Position numbers and translations under genes: made by a program. The notes beneath the pieces are model-generated. The model searched no databases. It was not told the origin of the DNA and was given only the letters and a program-made list of their open reading frames with translations. Source: Salinilacihabitans rarus (GTDB taxonomy: Archaea; Halobacteriota; Halobacteria; Halobacteriales; Natrialbaceae). Taken from it: a stretch of 64,000 bases of DNA. The DNA lies in NCBI RefSeq assembly GCF_024296665.1, contig NZ_CP100762.1, positions 3,038,001 to 3,102,000 on the forward strand, given 5' to 3'. Below, in pieces: positions 8,667-16,400 of the stretch (its first letter is position 1; every line of letters begins with the position of its first letter).

Positions 8667-9647
8667 ATGAGCGACCAGCAGCCCGCAGTCGATCCGGCCG
8701 TGACGGCCGTCGCCGACGACATCGCCGAGATGGATATCCGGGGCGCCGCGACCATCGCGGACGCCGCGGCCGGGGCGCTCGCGACGCAGGCCGAGCGCTC
8801 GGAGGCGGCCGACCCGGCGGCGTTTCGCGCCCAGCTCCGGGCCGCGGCGCGGGAGCTGTACGAGACGCGCCCGACGGCGGTCAGCCTGCCGAACGCCCTC
8901 CGGTTCGTCCTCCGGGGGATGGAGGGCGAGACGGTCGCCGACCTGCGTGCGTCGACGATCGACCGCGCCGAGCGGTTCCGCGCGGACCTCTCGCAGGCCC
9001 AGGAGAAACTCGGGCGCATCGGCGCCAACCGCCTGCGCGACGGCGACGTCGTGATGACCCACTGCCACTCGACGGACGCCCTCTCCTGTGTCGAGGCGGC
9101 CGTCGAGGACGGCAAGCACGTCGAGGCCATCGTCAAGGAGACCCGGCCGCGAAAGCAGGGCCACATCACGGCCCGGCAACTGCGCGAGTGGGACGTGCCG
9201 GTGACGCTCGTCGTCGACAACGCCACGCGGCGTTACCTCGACGACGCGGACCACGTGCTGGTCGGCGCCGACAGCATCGCCGCCGACGGCAGCGTCATCA
9301 ACAAGATCGGCACCAGCGGGCTGGCGGTCAACGCCCGCGAGCGGGGCGTCCCGGTGATGGTCGCCGCCCAGACGATCAAGCTCCACCCGGACACGATGAC
9401 CGGCCACACCGTCGAGATCGAGATGCGCGACGAGCGGGAGGTGCTCCCCGAACCGGAGCGCGCCGAGATCACCGGCGGCGACCCCGACGACGAGGGATTC
9501 GTCGTCGAGAACCCGGCGTTCGACGTCACCCCGCCGCGACACGTCGACGCCATCGTCACCGAGCACGGCCAGTACCCACCCGAGAGCATCGTCACGCTCA
9601 TGCGCGAACTGTTCGGCGCGACGACCGACGACCCGTGGAGCGTCTGA
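8667..9647 (+). CDS. ribose-1,5-bisphosphate isomerase
   Basis: A 326-residue member of the eIF2B-alpha-like family that converts ribose-1,5-bisphosphate to ribulose-1,5-bisphosphate. The catalytic cysteine (THCHS, C133) and aspartate (GADSI, D202) fall at exactly the numbers I recall for the Thermococcus kodakarensis enzyme, which separates it from true translation initiation factor subunits and from methylthioribose-1-phosphate isomerase. Family knowledge: archaeal R15P isomerases work in nucleoside/NMP degradation, feeding Rubisco in Thermococcales but not in halophiles. A nucleoside phosphorylase and PfkB kinase lie 1-3 kb downstream on the same strand. Confidence 0.92.
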   Translation: MSDQQPAVDPAVTAVADDIAEMDIRGAATIADAAAGALATQAERSEAADPAAFRAQLRAAARELYETRPTAVSLPNALRFVLRGMEGETVADLRASTIDRAERFRADLSQAQEKLGRIGANRLRDGDVVMTHCHSTDALSCVEAAVEDGKHVEAIVKETRPRKQGHITARQLREWDVPVTLVVDNATRRYLDDADHVLVGADSIAADGSVINKIGTSGLAVNARERGVPVMVAAQTIKLHPDTMTGHTVEIEMRDEREVLPEPERAEITGGDPDDEGFVVENPAFDVTPPRHVDAIVTEHGQYPPESIVTLMRELFGATTDDPWSV

Positions 9648-9694
9648 GCCGGGCGGCTCGCGGCCCGGAACTTCGATCCACCCGCTCGGCGTTC

Positions 9695-9728
9695 AACTAA
9701 CGCCGATGCTAACCGGAAACTGTTAGTT
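9695..9728. promoter_or_regulatory. inverted repeat AACTAAC / GTTAGTT before the DUF63 gene
   Basis: AACTAAC (9695-9701) and its complement GTTAGTT (9722-9728) flank a 20-base spacer that holds a further CTAAC. The right arm lies about 27 bases before ATG 9751, where a TATA box would be. It could be an operator around a promoter or a terminator for the isomerase gene. Confidence 0.35.
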
Positions 9729-9750
9729 ACTGCCCTCTCCCTGTGTCCGT

Positions 9751-10572
9751 ATGGTGTTTCCGGAGGGGTTCGTGATGCCGCCGTGGTACGTGCTCGTACC
9801 GTTGCTCCTGCTGCTCGCAGGGGTCGTCGCGCTGCTGTGGGTGATCGACCCGCCGGTGACCGACAGGACCGTCGTCGCGTTCGCGCCGTGGATGATGCTC
9901 GGCTCGACGCTGTACGTCCTCTACCAGATCGAGGCGTACCCGCCGGCGGCCAAGGTGCTGTTCAGCGCACCGACGGTCTATCTGACGACGGCGACCGTCG
10001 CGGGGTCCGTCTGGATCCTCGGCAGCGTCCTCTACGCGGCGGGCCTCCAGCGGTCGATCGAGCGCTTCGTGGGCGTCGTCGGCGCCTTCTCCTTCGCGGC
10101 CTTCGCCGGCTTCACGTTGCTGATCCGCTGGGAACTCGAGACGTTCGACCCGTTCTGGCCCGTGATCGCCGTCGTCGTCACGGGCGTCGTCGCGGCGCTC
10201 GCCTGGATCGCGCTCAGCCTGTGGTTCACCGAGGTCGCGGCGGTCACCGGCGTCACCGGCGCGCTCGTCGTCTTCTCGCACGCTCTGGACGGCGTCTCGA
10301 CGGCCGTCGGCTACGACGTCCTCGGCGCGGTCGAGGACGTGCCGGCCTCGCAGGTCATCCTCGAAGCGGGCGAGGCGCTGCCCACCTACGAGTACATCGG
10401 CGCCGGCTGGCTGTTCGTCCTCGTCAAGGTCGCGCTCGCGCTGGTCATCGTCGGCCTGTTCACCGACTTCGTCCGCGAGGAGCCCCGCCGCGCCCGGGTC
10501 CTCCTCGGGCTGATCGCGGCGGTCGGCCTCGGCCCCGGCGTCCACAACGTGCTCCTGTTCGCCGTCGCCTAG
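9751..10572 (+). CDS. DUF63 family polytopic membrane protein
   Basis: A 273-residue protein with about seven or eight hydrophobic helices. Conserved-looking stretches are FAPWMMLGSTLYVLYQ, FSHALDGVSTAVGYDV and LGPGVHNVLLFAVA, which match the archaeal DUF63 family as I recall it. Biochemical function is not known. It lies between the isomerase and the PfkB kinase on the same strand, 46 bases before the kinase, so co-transcription with the kinase is possible. A membrane role in nucleoside or sugar uptake is only speculation from position. Confidence 0.75.
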   Translation: MVFPEGFVMPPWYVLVPLLLLLAGVVALLWVIDPPVTDRTVVAFAPWMMLGSTLYVLYQIEAYPPAAKVLFSAPTVYLTTATVAGSVWILGSVLYAAGLQRSIERFVGVVGAFSFAAFAGFTLLIRWELETFDPFWPVIAVVVTGVVAALAWIALSLWFTEVAAVTGVTGALVVFSHALDGVSTAVGYDVLGAVEDVPASQVILEAGEALPTYEYIGAGWLFVLVKVALALVIVGLFTDFVREEPRRARVLLGLIAAVGLGPGVHNVLLFAVA

Positions 10573-10618
10573 ACGGCAACGTTTTCCCGCAGGAGGTAGT
10601 TCTCTCGACTCTCTCGGT

Positions 10619-11530
10619 ATGGTCACCGTGCTCACCGCGGGTCACGTCAACTGGGACGTGACCCTCCGCGTCGATCAGTTGCCCGAACCGGACGGGGAAG
10701 CGGCGATCCGCTCACAGCGCCAGTCCGGCGGCGGGAGCGCCGCCAACGTCGCCGCCGCGCTGGCCGGCCTCGACTGCGAGAGCGAACTGATCGGCAGCGT
10801 CGGCGACGACGACAACGGCCTGCTCGCGCGGCGCGAACTGGAGGCGACGGGCGTCTCGCTCGACGGCCTCCGGATCGTCGAGGACGCCGAGACGGCCGTG
10901 AAGTACCTGCTCGTCGACGACGAGGGCGAGGTCGCGGTCCTCGGCAACGACGGCGTCAACGAGGCGGTCGAACCCGGCGACGTCGACCCGGCGCGGGTCC
11001 GCGCGGCCTCGCACGTTCACCTCACGAGCCAGCGGCCCGACACCGCCGCCCGCATCGCCCGGATCGCCGACGAGGCGGGGATTCCCGTCAGCTTCGACCC
11101 CGGCCGGCGCCTCGCCGAGCGCGACTACTCGGCGGCGCTCGAACGCGCGGACGTGATCTTCGCCACCGACCGCGAGGTCGAGGCGATGCTCGCCGACGAG
11201 TTCCCCGACTCCGACCTCGCCGACCGCACGGTGGTCGTCAAACGCGGCGAGGACGGCGCCGAGGTCCACGCGCCCGGCGGGACGTACGTCCACCCCGGCT
11301 TCGAGGTCGCGGTCGTCGACACGACCGGCGCGGGCGACGCCTTCGCCGCCGGCTACATCGCGACGAGCATCGAGACCGACGACGTCGAGCGCGCCCTGGA
11401 GTTCGCCAACGCCTGCGGCGCGCTCGCCGCGAGCGAGGAGGGCGCGCGCAGCGCCCCGACGGCGGCGGCGGTCGACGACTTTCTCGCGACGCGATACGGA
11501 CCCGAAGGTGTTTACGGACAAACGGAGTAG
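10619..11530 (+). CDS. PfkB family sugar kinase, candidate ribose-1-phosphate kinase
   Basis: A 303-residue ribokinase-fold kinase. The N-terminal substrate glycines (QSGGGSAANVAAALA, about 35-49) and the C-terminal ATP/catalytic motif DTTGAGD (234-240, with catalytic D240) are both intact. PfkB kinases phosphorylate ribose, fructose, KDG or nucleosides, and sequence alone does not settle the substrate. Context with R15P isomerase and a nucleoside phosphorylase makes ATP-dependent ribose-1-phosphate kinase the most economical inference. Adenosine or 2-keto-3-deoxygluconate kinase remain possible. Confidence 0.8.
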   Translation: MVTVLTAGHVNWDVTLRVDQLPEPDGEAAIRSQRQSGGGSAANVAAALAGLDCESELIGSVGDDDNGLLARRELEATGVSLDGLRIVEDAETAVKYLLVDDEGEVAVLGNDGVNEAVEPGDVDPARVRAASHVHLTSQRPDTAARIARIADEAGIPVSFDPGRRLAERDYSAALERADVIFATDREVEAMLADEFPDSDLADRTVVVKRGEDGAEVHAPGGTYVHPGFEVAVVDTTGAGDAFAAGYIATSIETDDVERALEFANACGALAASEEGARSAPTAAAVDDFLATRYGPEGVYGQTE

Positions 11531-11640
11531 CTGGGGGTCCCAGCGCCCGCTGAAGTTCTCAGGGGCTGGCGTCTGACGGTAGCTATATGTCAGTCGACGT
11601 TGCCTTTCGGAGTAGAGCGTCACGGCGACGTGAGAGAGAC

Positions 11641-11949
11641 ATGAGTGAACGCACGACTGGTGGGCTTGTACCCGGAAGTGGGGGGTACGGCCGACGCGTC
11701 CGATACGACCGGAGCGAGGACGAACCACCGAGCATTGCCGTCGTGGCGGCGCTCGCGGAATTCTACGGCGAAGACGTCACCGAGATGACGACGCGGCTGT
11801 ACGACTACGTCGACCCGGAGGCCCTCGACGCGCTCTTCGCGGACCGCTACACTGCCGGCCCGCGGCCGAACGGCCGGGTGCGATTCGACGTCGACGACGC
11901 GACCGTCGTCGTCCGTCCCGGGAGCGTCCGCGTCTACGCGGACGGCTGA
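11641..11949 (+). CDS. HalOD1 output-domain protein
   Basis: A 102-residue protein. The core (PPSIAVVAALAEFYGEDVTEMTTRLYDYVDPEALDALF) matches the halobacterial output domain HalOD1, a short helical module found alone or after sensor domains. The ATG at 11641 is chosen because the 18 residues encoded from the upstream ATG 11587 are arginine-rich and unlike family N termini. It lies between the sugar kinase and the nucleoside phosphorylase, so it could regulate nucleoside use, but no mechanism for HalOD1 is established. Confidence 0.7.
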   Translation: MSERTTGGLVPGSGGYGRRVRYDRSEDEPPSIAVVAALAEFYGEDVTEMTTRLYDYVDPEALDALFADRYTAGPRPNGRVRFDVDDATVVVRPGSVRVYADG

Positions 11950-11962
11950 CCGGAGACGGACC

Positions 11963-11969
11963 CTTTTTG
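11963..11969 (+). promoter_or_regulatory. CTTTTTG promoter box of the nucleoside phosphorylase gene
   Basis: Five T's centred 28 bases before ATG 11994, identical in core and nearly in spacing to the box before the R15P isomerase gene. The T-run could also end transcription of the gene upstream. Confidence 0.45.
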
Positions 11970-11993
11970 CCGTCCCCGCCGGAACCGGAGCGT

Positions 11994-12719
11994 ATGGCAA
12001 CCCAGCCCCACCTGTTGGTCGACGACGGCGACGTGACCGACCTCGCGTTGATCCCCGGCGACCCCGGTCGCGTCGACCGCATCGCCGACCACTGCGACGA
12101 GGCCGAGACGGTCGCGCGAAACCGCGAGTACAAGGTCGTCGACGCGACCTACGGCGACCGCGACCTGACGATCTGTTCGACGGGGATCGGCTGTCCGTCG
12201 GCCGCCATCGCCGTCGAGGAACTGTCGAACGTCGGCGTCGAGACGTTCGTCCGCGTCGGCACCACCGGGGCGTTGCAGTCGGACATCGAGATCGGCGACA
12301 TGGTCGTCGCGACCGGCGCGGCGAAGAACGAGGGCACCTCGAAGCGCTACGAGGCCGTCGAGTACCCCGCGGTGCCGGACTACGAGGTGCTGTCGGCGCT
12401 GGTCGACGCCGCGAGCGAGGACGAGATCGTTCACGTCGGCCCGATCGTCAGCGACGACGCCTACTACGCCGAGTCCGACGACGCCGTCGAGGACTGGGAG
12501 GCCGCCGGCCTGCTCGCTGTCGAGATGGAGGCCGCCGCGGTCTTCTCGCTCGCGCGTCGCAAGGGGCTGGGCGCCGGCGCGATCTGTACCGTCGACGGCA
12601 ACCTCGTCGAGGGCACCCAGAAGGGGACCGACACCGAGGACGACGAACTCCCCGAGAAGGCGAAGAACAACGTCGGCCGCGCCATCGACATCGCGCTCGA
12701 GGCCGCGACCCGGCTCTAG
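11994..12719 (+). CDS. udp: nucleoside phosphorylase (uridine phosphorylase type)
   Basis: A 241-residue NP-I family phosphorylase that splits a nucleoside with phosphate to give the base and ribose-1-phosphate. Visible motifs are LIPGDPGRVDRI (phosphate loop), CSTGIGCPSAAIAVEEL, RVGTTGALQ, and AVEMEAAAVFSLA whose EMEA segment contacts the ribose. It resembles uridine phosphorylases, but haloarchaeal members of this group include a guanosine phosphorylase, so the base specificity is uncertain. Its product is the substrate expected for the kinase 0.5 kb upstream. The stop shares a CTAG with the convergent gene. Confidence 0.88.
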   Translation: MATQPHLLVDDGDVTDLALIPGDPGRVDRIADHCDEAETVARNREYKVVDATYGDRDLTICSTGIGCPSAAIAVEELSNVGVETFVRVGTTGALQSDIEIGDMVVATGAAKNEGTSKRYEAVEYPAVPDYEVLSALVDAASEDEIVHVGPIVSDDAYYAESDDAVEDWEAAGLLAVEMEAAAVFSLARRKGLGAGAICTVDGNLVEGTQKGTDTEDDELPEKAKNNVGRAIDIALEAATRL

Positions 12720-13480
12720 TCCCCGACGAGCGCCTCCGCCAGCGCGGTCGTCCGTGCGGTGAGGTCCTCGGTCGTCTCCGTGCTCTCCCGGAGCGCGTCG
12801 TTTACCGCCGCGAACAGCCGATCGAACGCTATCGTCCCGTCTTCGGCCAGCCACGCGTCCGCGTCGGGACGGGCGGCGTCGCAGGCGGGACACCGGGTGG
12901 CGCCGCCGTCGAGGGGCTCGAAGCAGGCGTGACACCGGCCGAGGCCGTCGGCGGCCGTCTCGGCCAGCGCGACGAGGTCGCGCAGTTGCGCCTGCAGTCG
13001 CTCGGCGGTCGACGAGAACGCCTCGAACGCCGCCGCCACGTCCGGGCCGAGCGCCGCGGCGTCGACCGCCTCCAACCGACGGAGGTCCGCGTCGACGACG
13101 GCGATCGCTACGAGGAGTTCGCGCCGGGCGCCGGGGTAGTCCGGTTCCGGTTCGTCGTCCGCCGCGAGCGCCCCGGGCAGCGACGTCGCGAGCGAGGCGA
13201 ACGCGGCCGCGTCCGAAACCGCCTCCCCTTGCGTCCGCGTCGCCGCCCGGAGCGCCTCGAAGAGGTCGCCCCCGGTCTCGATCCCGTCCGCCCGCCCGCG
13301 GAGGCGGTCGGCGCAGTCCGCACAGACCGTGGCGAGGGCACTCTCGTGGCAGCCGTCGGCCGGCCCGTCGCCGACCGGGTACGTCCGGAGGGCGTCGCCG
13401 TCGGCCCCGCAGTGCAGACAGGCGGAGCCGTCTCGGTCGCGAACTGCGCCACGGTCGTCGCGGGACTCGGGGGAGGTCAC
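12716..13480 (-). CDS. zinc-binding protein with HNH-like N-terminal and zinc-ribbon C-terminal cysteine pairs
   Basis: A 254-residue protein from GTG 13480. Residues 13-60 hold RDRDGSACLHCG followed by a histidine (H45) and CADC (53-56), the spacing of an HNH-type zinc finger, though the catalytic residues are not convincing. The middle is helical and acidic. A second knuckle pair (CHAC...CPAC) lies about 50 residues before the C terminus. No named family is recognised. The start is uncertain; an ATG at 13540 gives 20 more residues. It shares a CTAG stop overlap with the phosphorylase gene. Confidence 0.6.
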   Translation of the reverse strand: MTSPESRDDRGAVRDRDGSACLHCGADGDALRTYPVGDGPADGCHESALATVCADCADRLRGRADGIETGGDLFEALRAATRTQGEAVSDAAAFASLATSLPGALAADDEPEPDYPGARRELLVAIAVVDADLRRLEAVDAAALGPDVAAAFEAFSSTAERLQAQLRDLVALAETAADGLGRCHACFEPLDGGATRCPACDAARPDADAWLAEDGTIAFDRLFAAVNDALRESTETTEDLTARTTALAEALVGD

Positions 13481-13572
13481 GGGACGGCGAAGGGAGCGAG
13501 CCGACAAAAACGCTCCGGCTCCCGGGGTCGCGGGCACCACCGCTTAACCCGCTCCTCGACTTACGGTGGCGC

Positions 13573-14169
13573 ATGGCAGAGACGCCGTTCGAACTCGAAC
13601 GAACCGCCGACCGCGACGAACTCGCGGCCGTCTTCGCGGAGGTCGCGGCGGCGCTCGAAGAGGGCCGCCCCGCGCGGATCGCCGCCGACGACGAAACCGT
13701 CTCGCTCGCGTTCCCGTCGCGACTCTCGCTCGAACTGGCGGTCGAGCGCGAGGGGGACCCGCCGACCGCGGGGATCGACCTCGGACTGGAGTGGGAGGAG
13801 GACTCTGCGGCGCCGACCGTCCGCGCGGGGGCGGGGGCCGAGGGGCACCCGCCGGCGGACGCGGACACGGACGCCGACGAGCCGTCCGCGACGGGTCCCG
13901 ACGACGCGGATCCGGCCGCCGCGGTGATCCCGGCCGAGGGGGTGGTCTCCGACTCCGGGGACGAGGCCGGCGGCGCGGGCGGACGCCGGAGCCGGTTCGA
14001 AATCTACCGCGACCGCGCGGGCGAGTGGCGCTGGCGGCTCGTCCACTGGAACGGGAACATCGTCGCCGACAGCGGCGAGGGCTACACCTCGCGCTCGAAC
14101 GCCGAGCGGGCGGCCCGCGGCGTGATGCGGATCGCGCCGGCGGCGCGGATCGACCGCCTCGAAGACTAG
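13573..14169 (+). CDS. amphi-Trp domain and DUF1508 (YegP/HVO_2922-like) fusion protein
   Basis: A 198-residue protein. The N-terminal part (residues 1-75: FELERTADRDELAAVFAEVA...LELAVEREG...LGLEWEE) has the pattern of the amphi-Trp domain. A long acidic, alanine-rich linker (about 85-135) follows. The C-terminal 60 residues (RFEIYRDRAGEWRWRL...GEGYTSRSNAERAARGV) match the DUF1508/HVO_2922 fold, where a paired beta-beta-beta-alpha unit is expected. Function is unknown; the domains often occur as small separate haloarchaeal proteins. Confidence 0.75.
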   Translation: MAETPFELERTADRDELAAVFAEVAAALEEGRPARIAADDETVSLAFPSRLSLELAVEREGDPPTAGIDLGLEWEEDSAAPTVRAGAGAEGHPPADADTDADEPSATGPDDADPAAAVIPAEGVVSDSGDEAGGAGGRRSRFEIYRDRAGEWRWRLVHWNGNIVADSGEGYTSRSNAERAARGVMRIAPAARIDRLED

Positions 14170-14254
14170 ACGACCCCCACGGTGGGTCCGGAACGGGACC
14201 GCGGCTTGCCATCGCGGGCGGGTACCATACGTCGCTGCGGGCCGAATCGTATCC

Positions 14255-14434
14255 GTGCCAGTCGAGTCCCTCGACGGCCGAACGAGCGAGTGTCCGCTCT
14301 GTCGCGACGCCTTCGAGCGCGAGCGCGACCTGCGGTCGCACCTCCGCGCGGACCACGACGGGGCCGAATTCGGGGCGTTGCTGCTCGCGTACGTCGACGA
14401 ACTCGACGACGTCGACCCGCCGCCGCGGCCCTAG
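14255..14434 (+). CDS. 59-residue C2H2 zinc-finger microprotein
   Basis: A short reading frame from GTG 14255 to the TAG at 14432-14434. It has one C2H2 zinc finger: C13-x2-C16, twelve residues, H29-x4-H34, with F20 and L26 in the usual hydrophobic positions, followed by an acidic tail ending PPPRP. Single-finger C2H2 microproteins are common in Halobacteria and some control biofilm or stress responses. Its TAG overlaps the convergent gene's stop in CTAG. The start could be elsewhere, but the finger geometry makes coding likely. Confidence 0.7.
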   Translation: MPVESLDGRTSECPLCRDAFERERDLRSHLRADHDGAEFGALLLAYVDELDDVDPPPRP

Positions 14435-15147
14435 CCCCGGAAGTCGCCGACGTCGACCGACCAGTCGTACTCGTCGTACTCGAGGGAGGGGGTCGCCCCC
14501 TCGGGGACCGCGTCGTACTCCCGGAGGAACTCGACGACGCCCCGCCTGCCGCCGAAGTCCCCGCGGTACCACAGGAACAGCCGGGGGACGGTCGCCACCT
14601 CGTCCGCCGGGTCGTAGGTCACGTTCTCCTCCAGGTACCACTCGGTGGCGATGTCGAGTTCCTCGTCGACGTCGACGGGCGAGTAGACCGCGATCGGCGG
14701 ACAGCTTTCGGCGCCGCGGCTCAGCGCGAAGTGGATCCGGGGGTCGACCTCCTCGAGGCGGAACGTCTGCTCGAACGACGACGGGAACGGCCGCGGCAGG
14801 TAGCCCATCCCCCACGGGTGCTTCGAACTCCGGAGCATCCCGTGTTCGATGTCGTTGAGGCTCAGCCAGACGCCGCCGACGGGCACCCGGTCTCTGACGA
14901 CGAACTTCCAGCGGCCGAGGACGCTCCCCGAAAGCGGCGACGGATCGGCCTCCAGAAGCACCTGTGCGTAGGCGTTGTAGCAGTTGAGCCAGAACGCGAG
15001 GCGCTGCTCGCGGCCCGAGAGCGCCCGCGACAGCCGCCCTCGATCGAGCCTCGCGAGTTCGTCGCGCAACTCGTCCGGATCCCCGTCGGTTTTCACCGCG
15101 TAGAGGAGATCCGCCGAGATGGAAAGCGGGTCGAGTTGCGTCGACAT
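14431..15147 (-). CDS. DUF547 domain protein
   Basis: A 238-residue protein from ATG 15147. Segments such as QRLAFWLNCYNAYAQVLLE, LSLNDIEHGMLR and DPRIHFALSRGAESCPPI are the recognisable conserved blocks of DUF547, a family with a cysteine/histidine arrangement suggestive of a transglutaminase- or papain-like fold but no proven reaction. C, H and N residues in SCPPI and RIHFAL are the likely active-site group. No signal peptide. It is divergent from the AI-2E type transporter gene. Confidence 0.85.
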   Translation of the reverse strand: MSTQLDPLSISADLLYAVKTDGDPDELRDELARLDRGRLSRALSGREQRLAFWLNCYNAYAQVLLEADPSPLSGSVLGRWKFVVRDRVPVGGVWLSLNDIEHGMLRSSKHPWGMGYLPRPFPSSFEQTFRLEEVDPRIHFALSRGAESCPPIAVYSPVDVDEELDIATEWYLEENVTYDPADEVATVPRLFLWYRGDFGGRRGVVEFLREYDAVPEGATPSLEYDEYDWSVDVGDFRG

Positions 15148-15281
15148 TCGTGGCCCTCCTACGGCCACCAGCGACTTGAAGGCGTGTGGGAGGGTGATCC
15201 GACTGTCAGCAGGTCGGACAGGTCCGTCACCGTTCCCACCCCGCCGTCGCCCGCCACGACCCGGCGGCGAACGGTGACGGA

Positions 15282-15287
15282 TTTATA
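15282..15287 (+). promoter_or_regulatory. TATA box of the AI-2E family gene
   Basis: TTTATA centred 27 bases before GTG 15312, supporting a leaderless start there rather than at the in-frame TTG 15303. Confidence 0.6.
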
Positions 15288-15311
15288 CAACCGTACATCT
15301 AATTGACACAC

Positions 15312-16331
15312 GTGAACCTCAGCAAAGGGTACCTCCTCGCCCTCGTCGCCGTGCTCGCCGTCCTCTCGGTACTGCTGGTGTTGCCGTTCCTCCAGTACGT
15401 CCTCGCGGCGGTGCTCGTCGCGTACGTGCTCTACCCCCTCCAGCGACGCCTCGAATCGGAGGTGTCGCCGACGGTGGCGGCGTTTCTCCTCCTCCTGCTC
15501 GCGATCGCCGGCATCCTCGCGCCCACCTTCCTGCTCTCGGCGGTCGTCGTCCAGGAGGCGCTGCGGGTCCTCCGGGGGTTCGACCCCGAGGCGTTTCAGC
15601 TCACGGAGATCGAAGTGCGGATCGAGGAGCGGACCGGGCTGGAAGTCGACGTCGTCGGGCAGCTCTCGGACGCCAGCCGCGAGATCGGGATGGTGGCGTT
15701 CGAGCGGACGACCGAACTGTTCTCGACGCTCACGCACGTCCTGATCGGGACCGGGGTGGCGCTCTTTCTCGTCTACTACCTGCTGAAAGACGGCGACTCG
15801 CTGCTCGCGTGGATCCACGAGCGGACGCCGCTGCCCGCGGACGTCCAGAACGACCTCTACGCCGAACTCGACGAGGTCATGCGGGCGGTGTTGCTCGGGC
15901 ACGTCCTCATCGCGATCGTTCAGGGGGTCATCGCCGGCCTCGGGCTGTTCGCGACGGGGATCCCCAACGCCGCCTTCTGGACGACCGCGATGATCGTCCT
16001 CGCGCTGATCCCGCTGGTCGGGGCGTTCCTCGTCTGGGGGCCCGCCGTCGTCTACCTCGCGCTGACCGGCGAGCCCCTCCTCGCCGTCGCGCTGTTCGTC
16101 TACAGCGCGATCGTCGTCAGCATCTCCGACGACTACCTCCGGCCGATCATCGTCGACCGCTACGCCGAACTCAGCCCCGCGGTGATCATTCTCGGCGTCC
16201 TCGGGGGGATCTACGCCTTCGGCATCATGGGCCTGTTCTACGGTCCGGTCGTCCTCGGAGCGCTCAAGGCGGTCCTCGCCGTCGTCGACGACCACTACGA
16301 CCGCCTCGGCGACGGCCGGGCCGGCACCTGA
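15312..16331 (+). CDS. AI-2E family (PerM/TqsA-like) transporter
   Basis: A 339-residue polytopic membrane protein. Two helices at the N terminus (about 5-60), a soluble central region (about 90-140), and a C-terminal bundle with ALIPLVGAFLVWGPAV and DDYLRPIIVDRYAELSPAVIILGVLGGI are the standard blocks of the AI-2E/PerM family. Members move autoinducer-2, act as Na+/H+ antiporters, or have unknown substrates; the substrate here cannot be assigned. The start is GTG 15312, fixed by the TATA box spacing and an immediately following hydrophobic helix. Confidence 0.9.
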   Translation: MNLSKGYLLALVAVLAVLSVLLVLPFLQYVLAAVLVAYVLYPLQRRLESEVSPTVAAFLLLLLAIAGILAPTFLLSAVVVQEALRVLRGFDPEAFQLTEIEVRIEERTGLEVDVVGQLSDASREIGMVAFERTTELFSTLTHVLIGTGVALFLVYYLLKDGDSLLAWIHERTPLPADVQNDLYAELDEVMRAVLLGHVLIAIVQGVIAGLGLFATGIPNAAFWTTAMIVLALIPLVGAFLVWGPAVVYLALTGEPLLAVALFVYSAIVVSISDDYLRPIIVDRYAELSPAVIILGVLGGIYAFGIMGLFYGPVVLGALKAVLAVVDDHYDRLGDGRAGT

Positions 16332-16400
16332 GCCTCGTCGCCGCCTCGACGGGGGACGATCCGTCGCCCTTTTGCCCGGCCGGGCCCGACGAGGACACGA

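Noticed and set aside
8667-9647. Translation initiation factor eIF2B alpha subunit
   Set aside because: The cysteine and aspartate specific to R15P isomerase are present and the neighbours are nucleoside catabolic genes.
10591-10597. AGGAGGT as a strong ribosome binding site before the PfkB kinase
   Set aside because: It ends 21 bases before the ATG, too far to pair properly, and most genes here appear leaderless.
15303-15311. TTG start for the AI-2E gene
   Set aside because: TATA spacing and the family N terminus favour the GTG at 15312.
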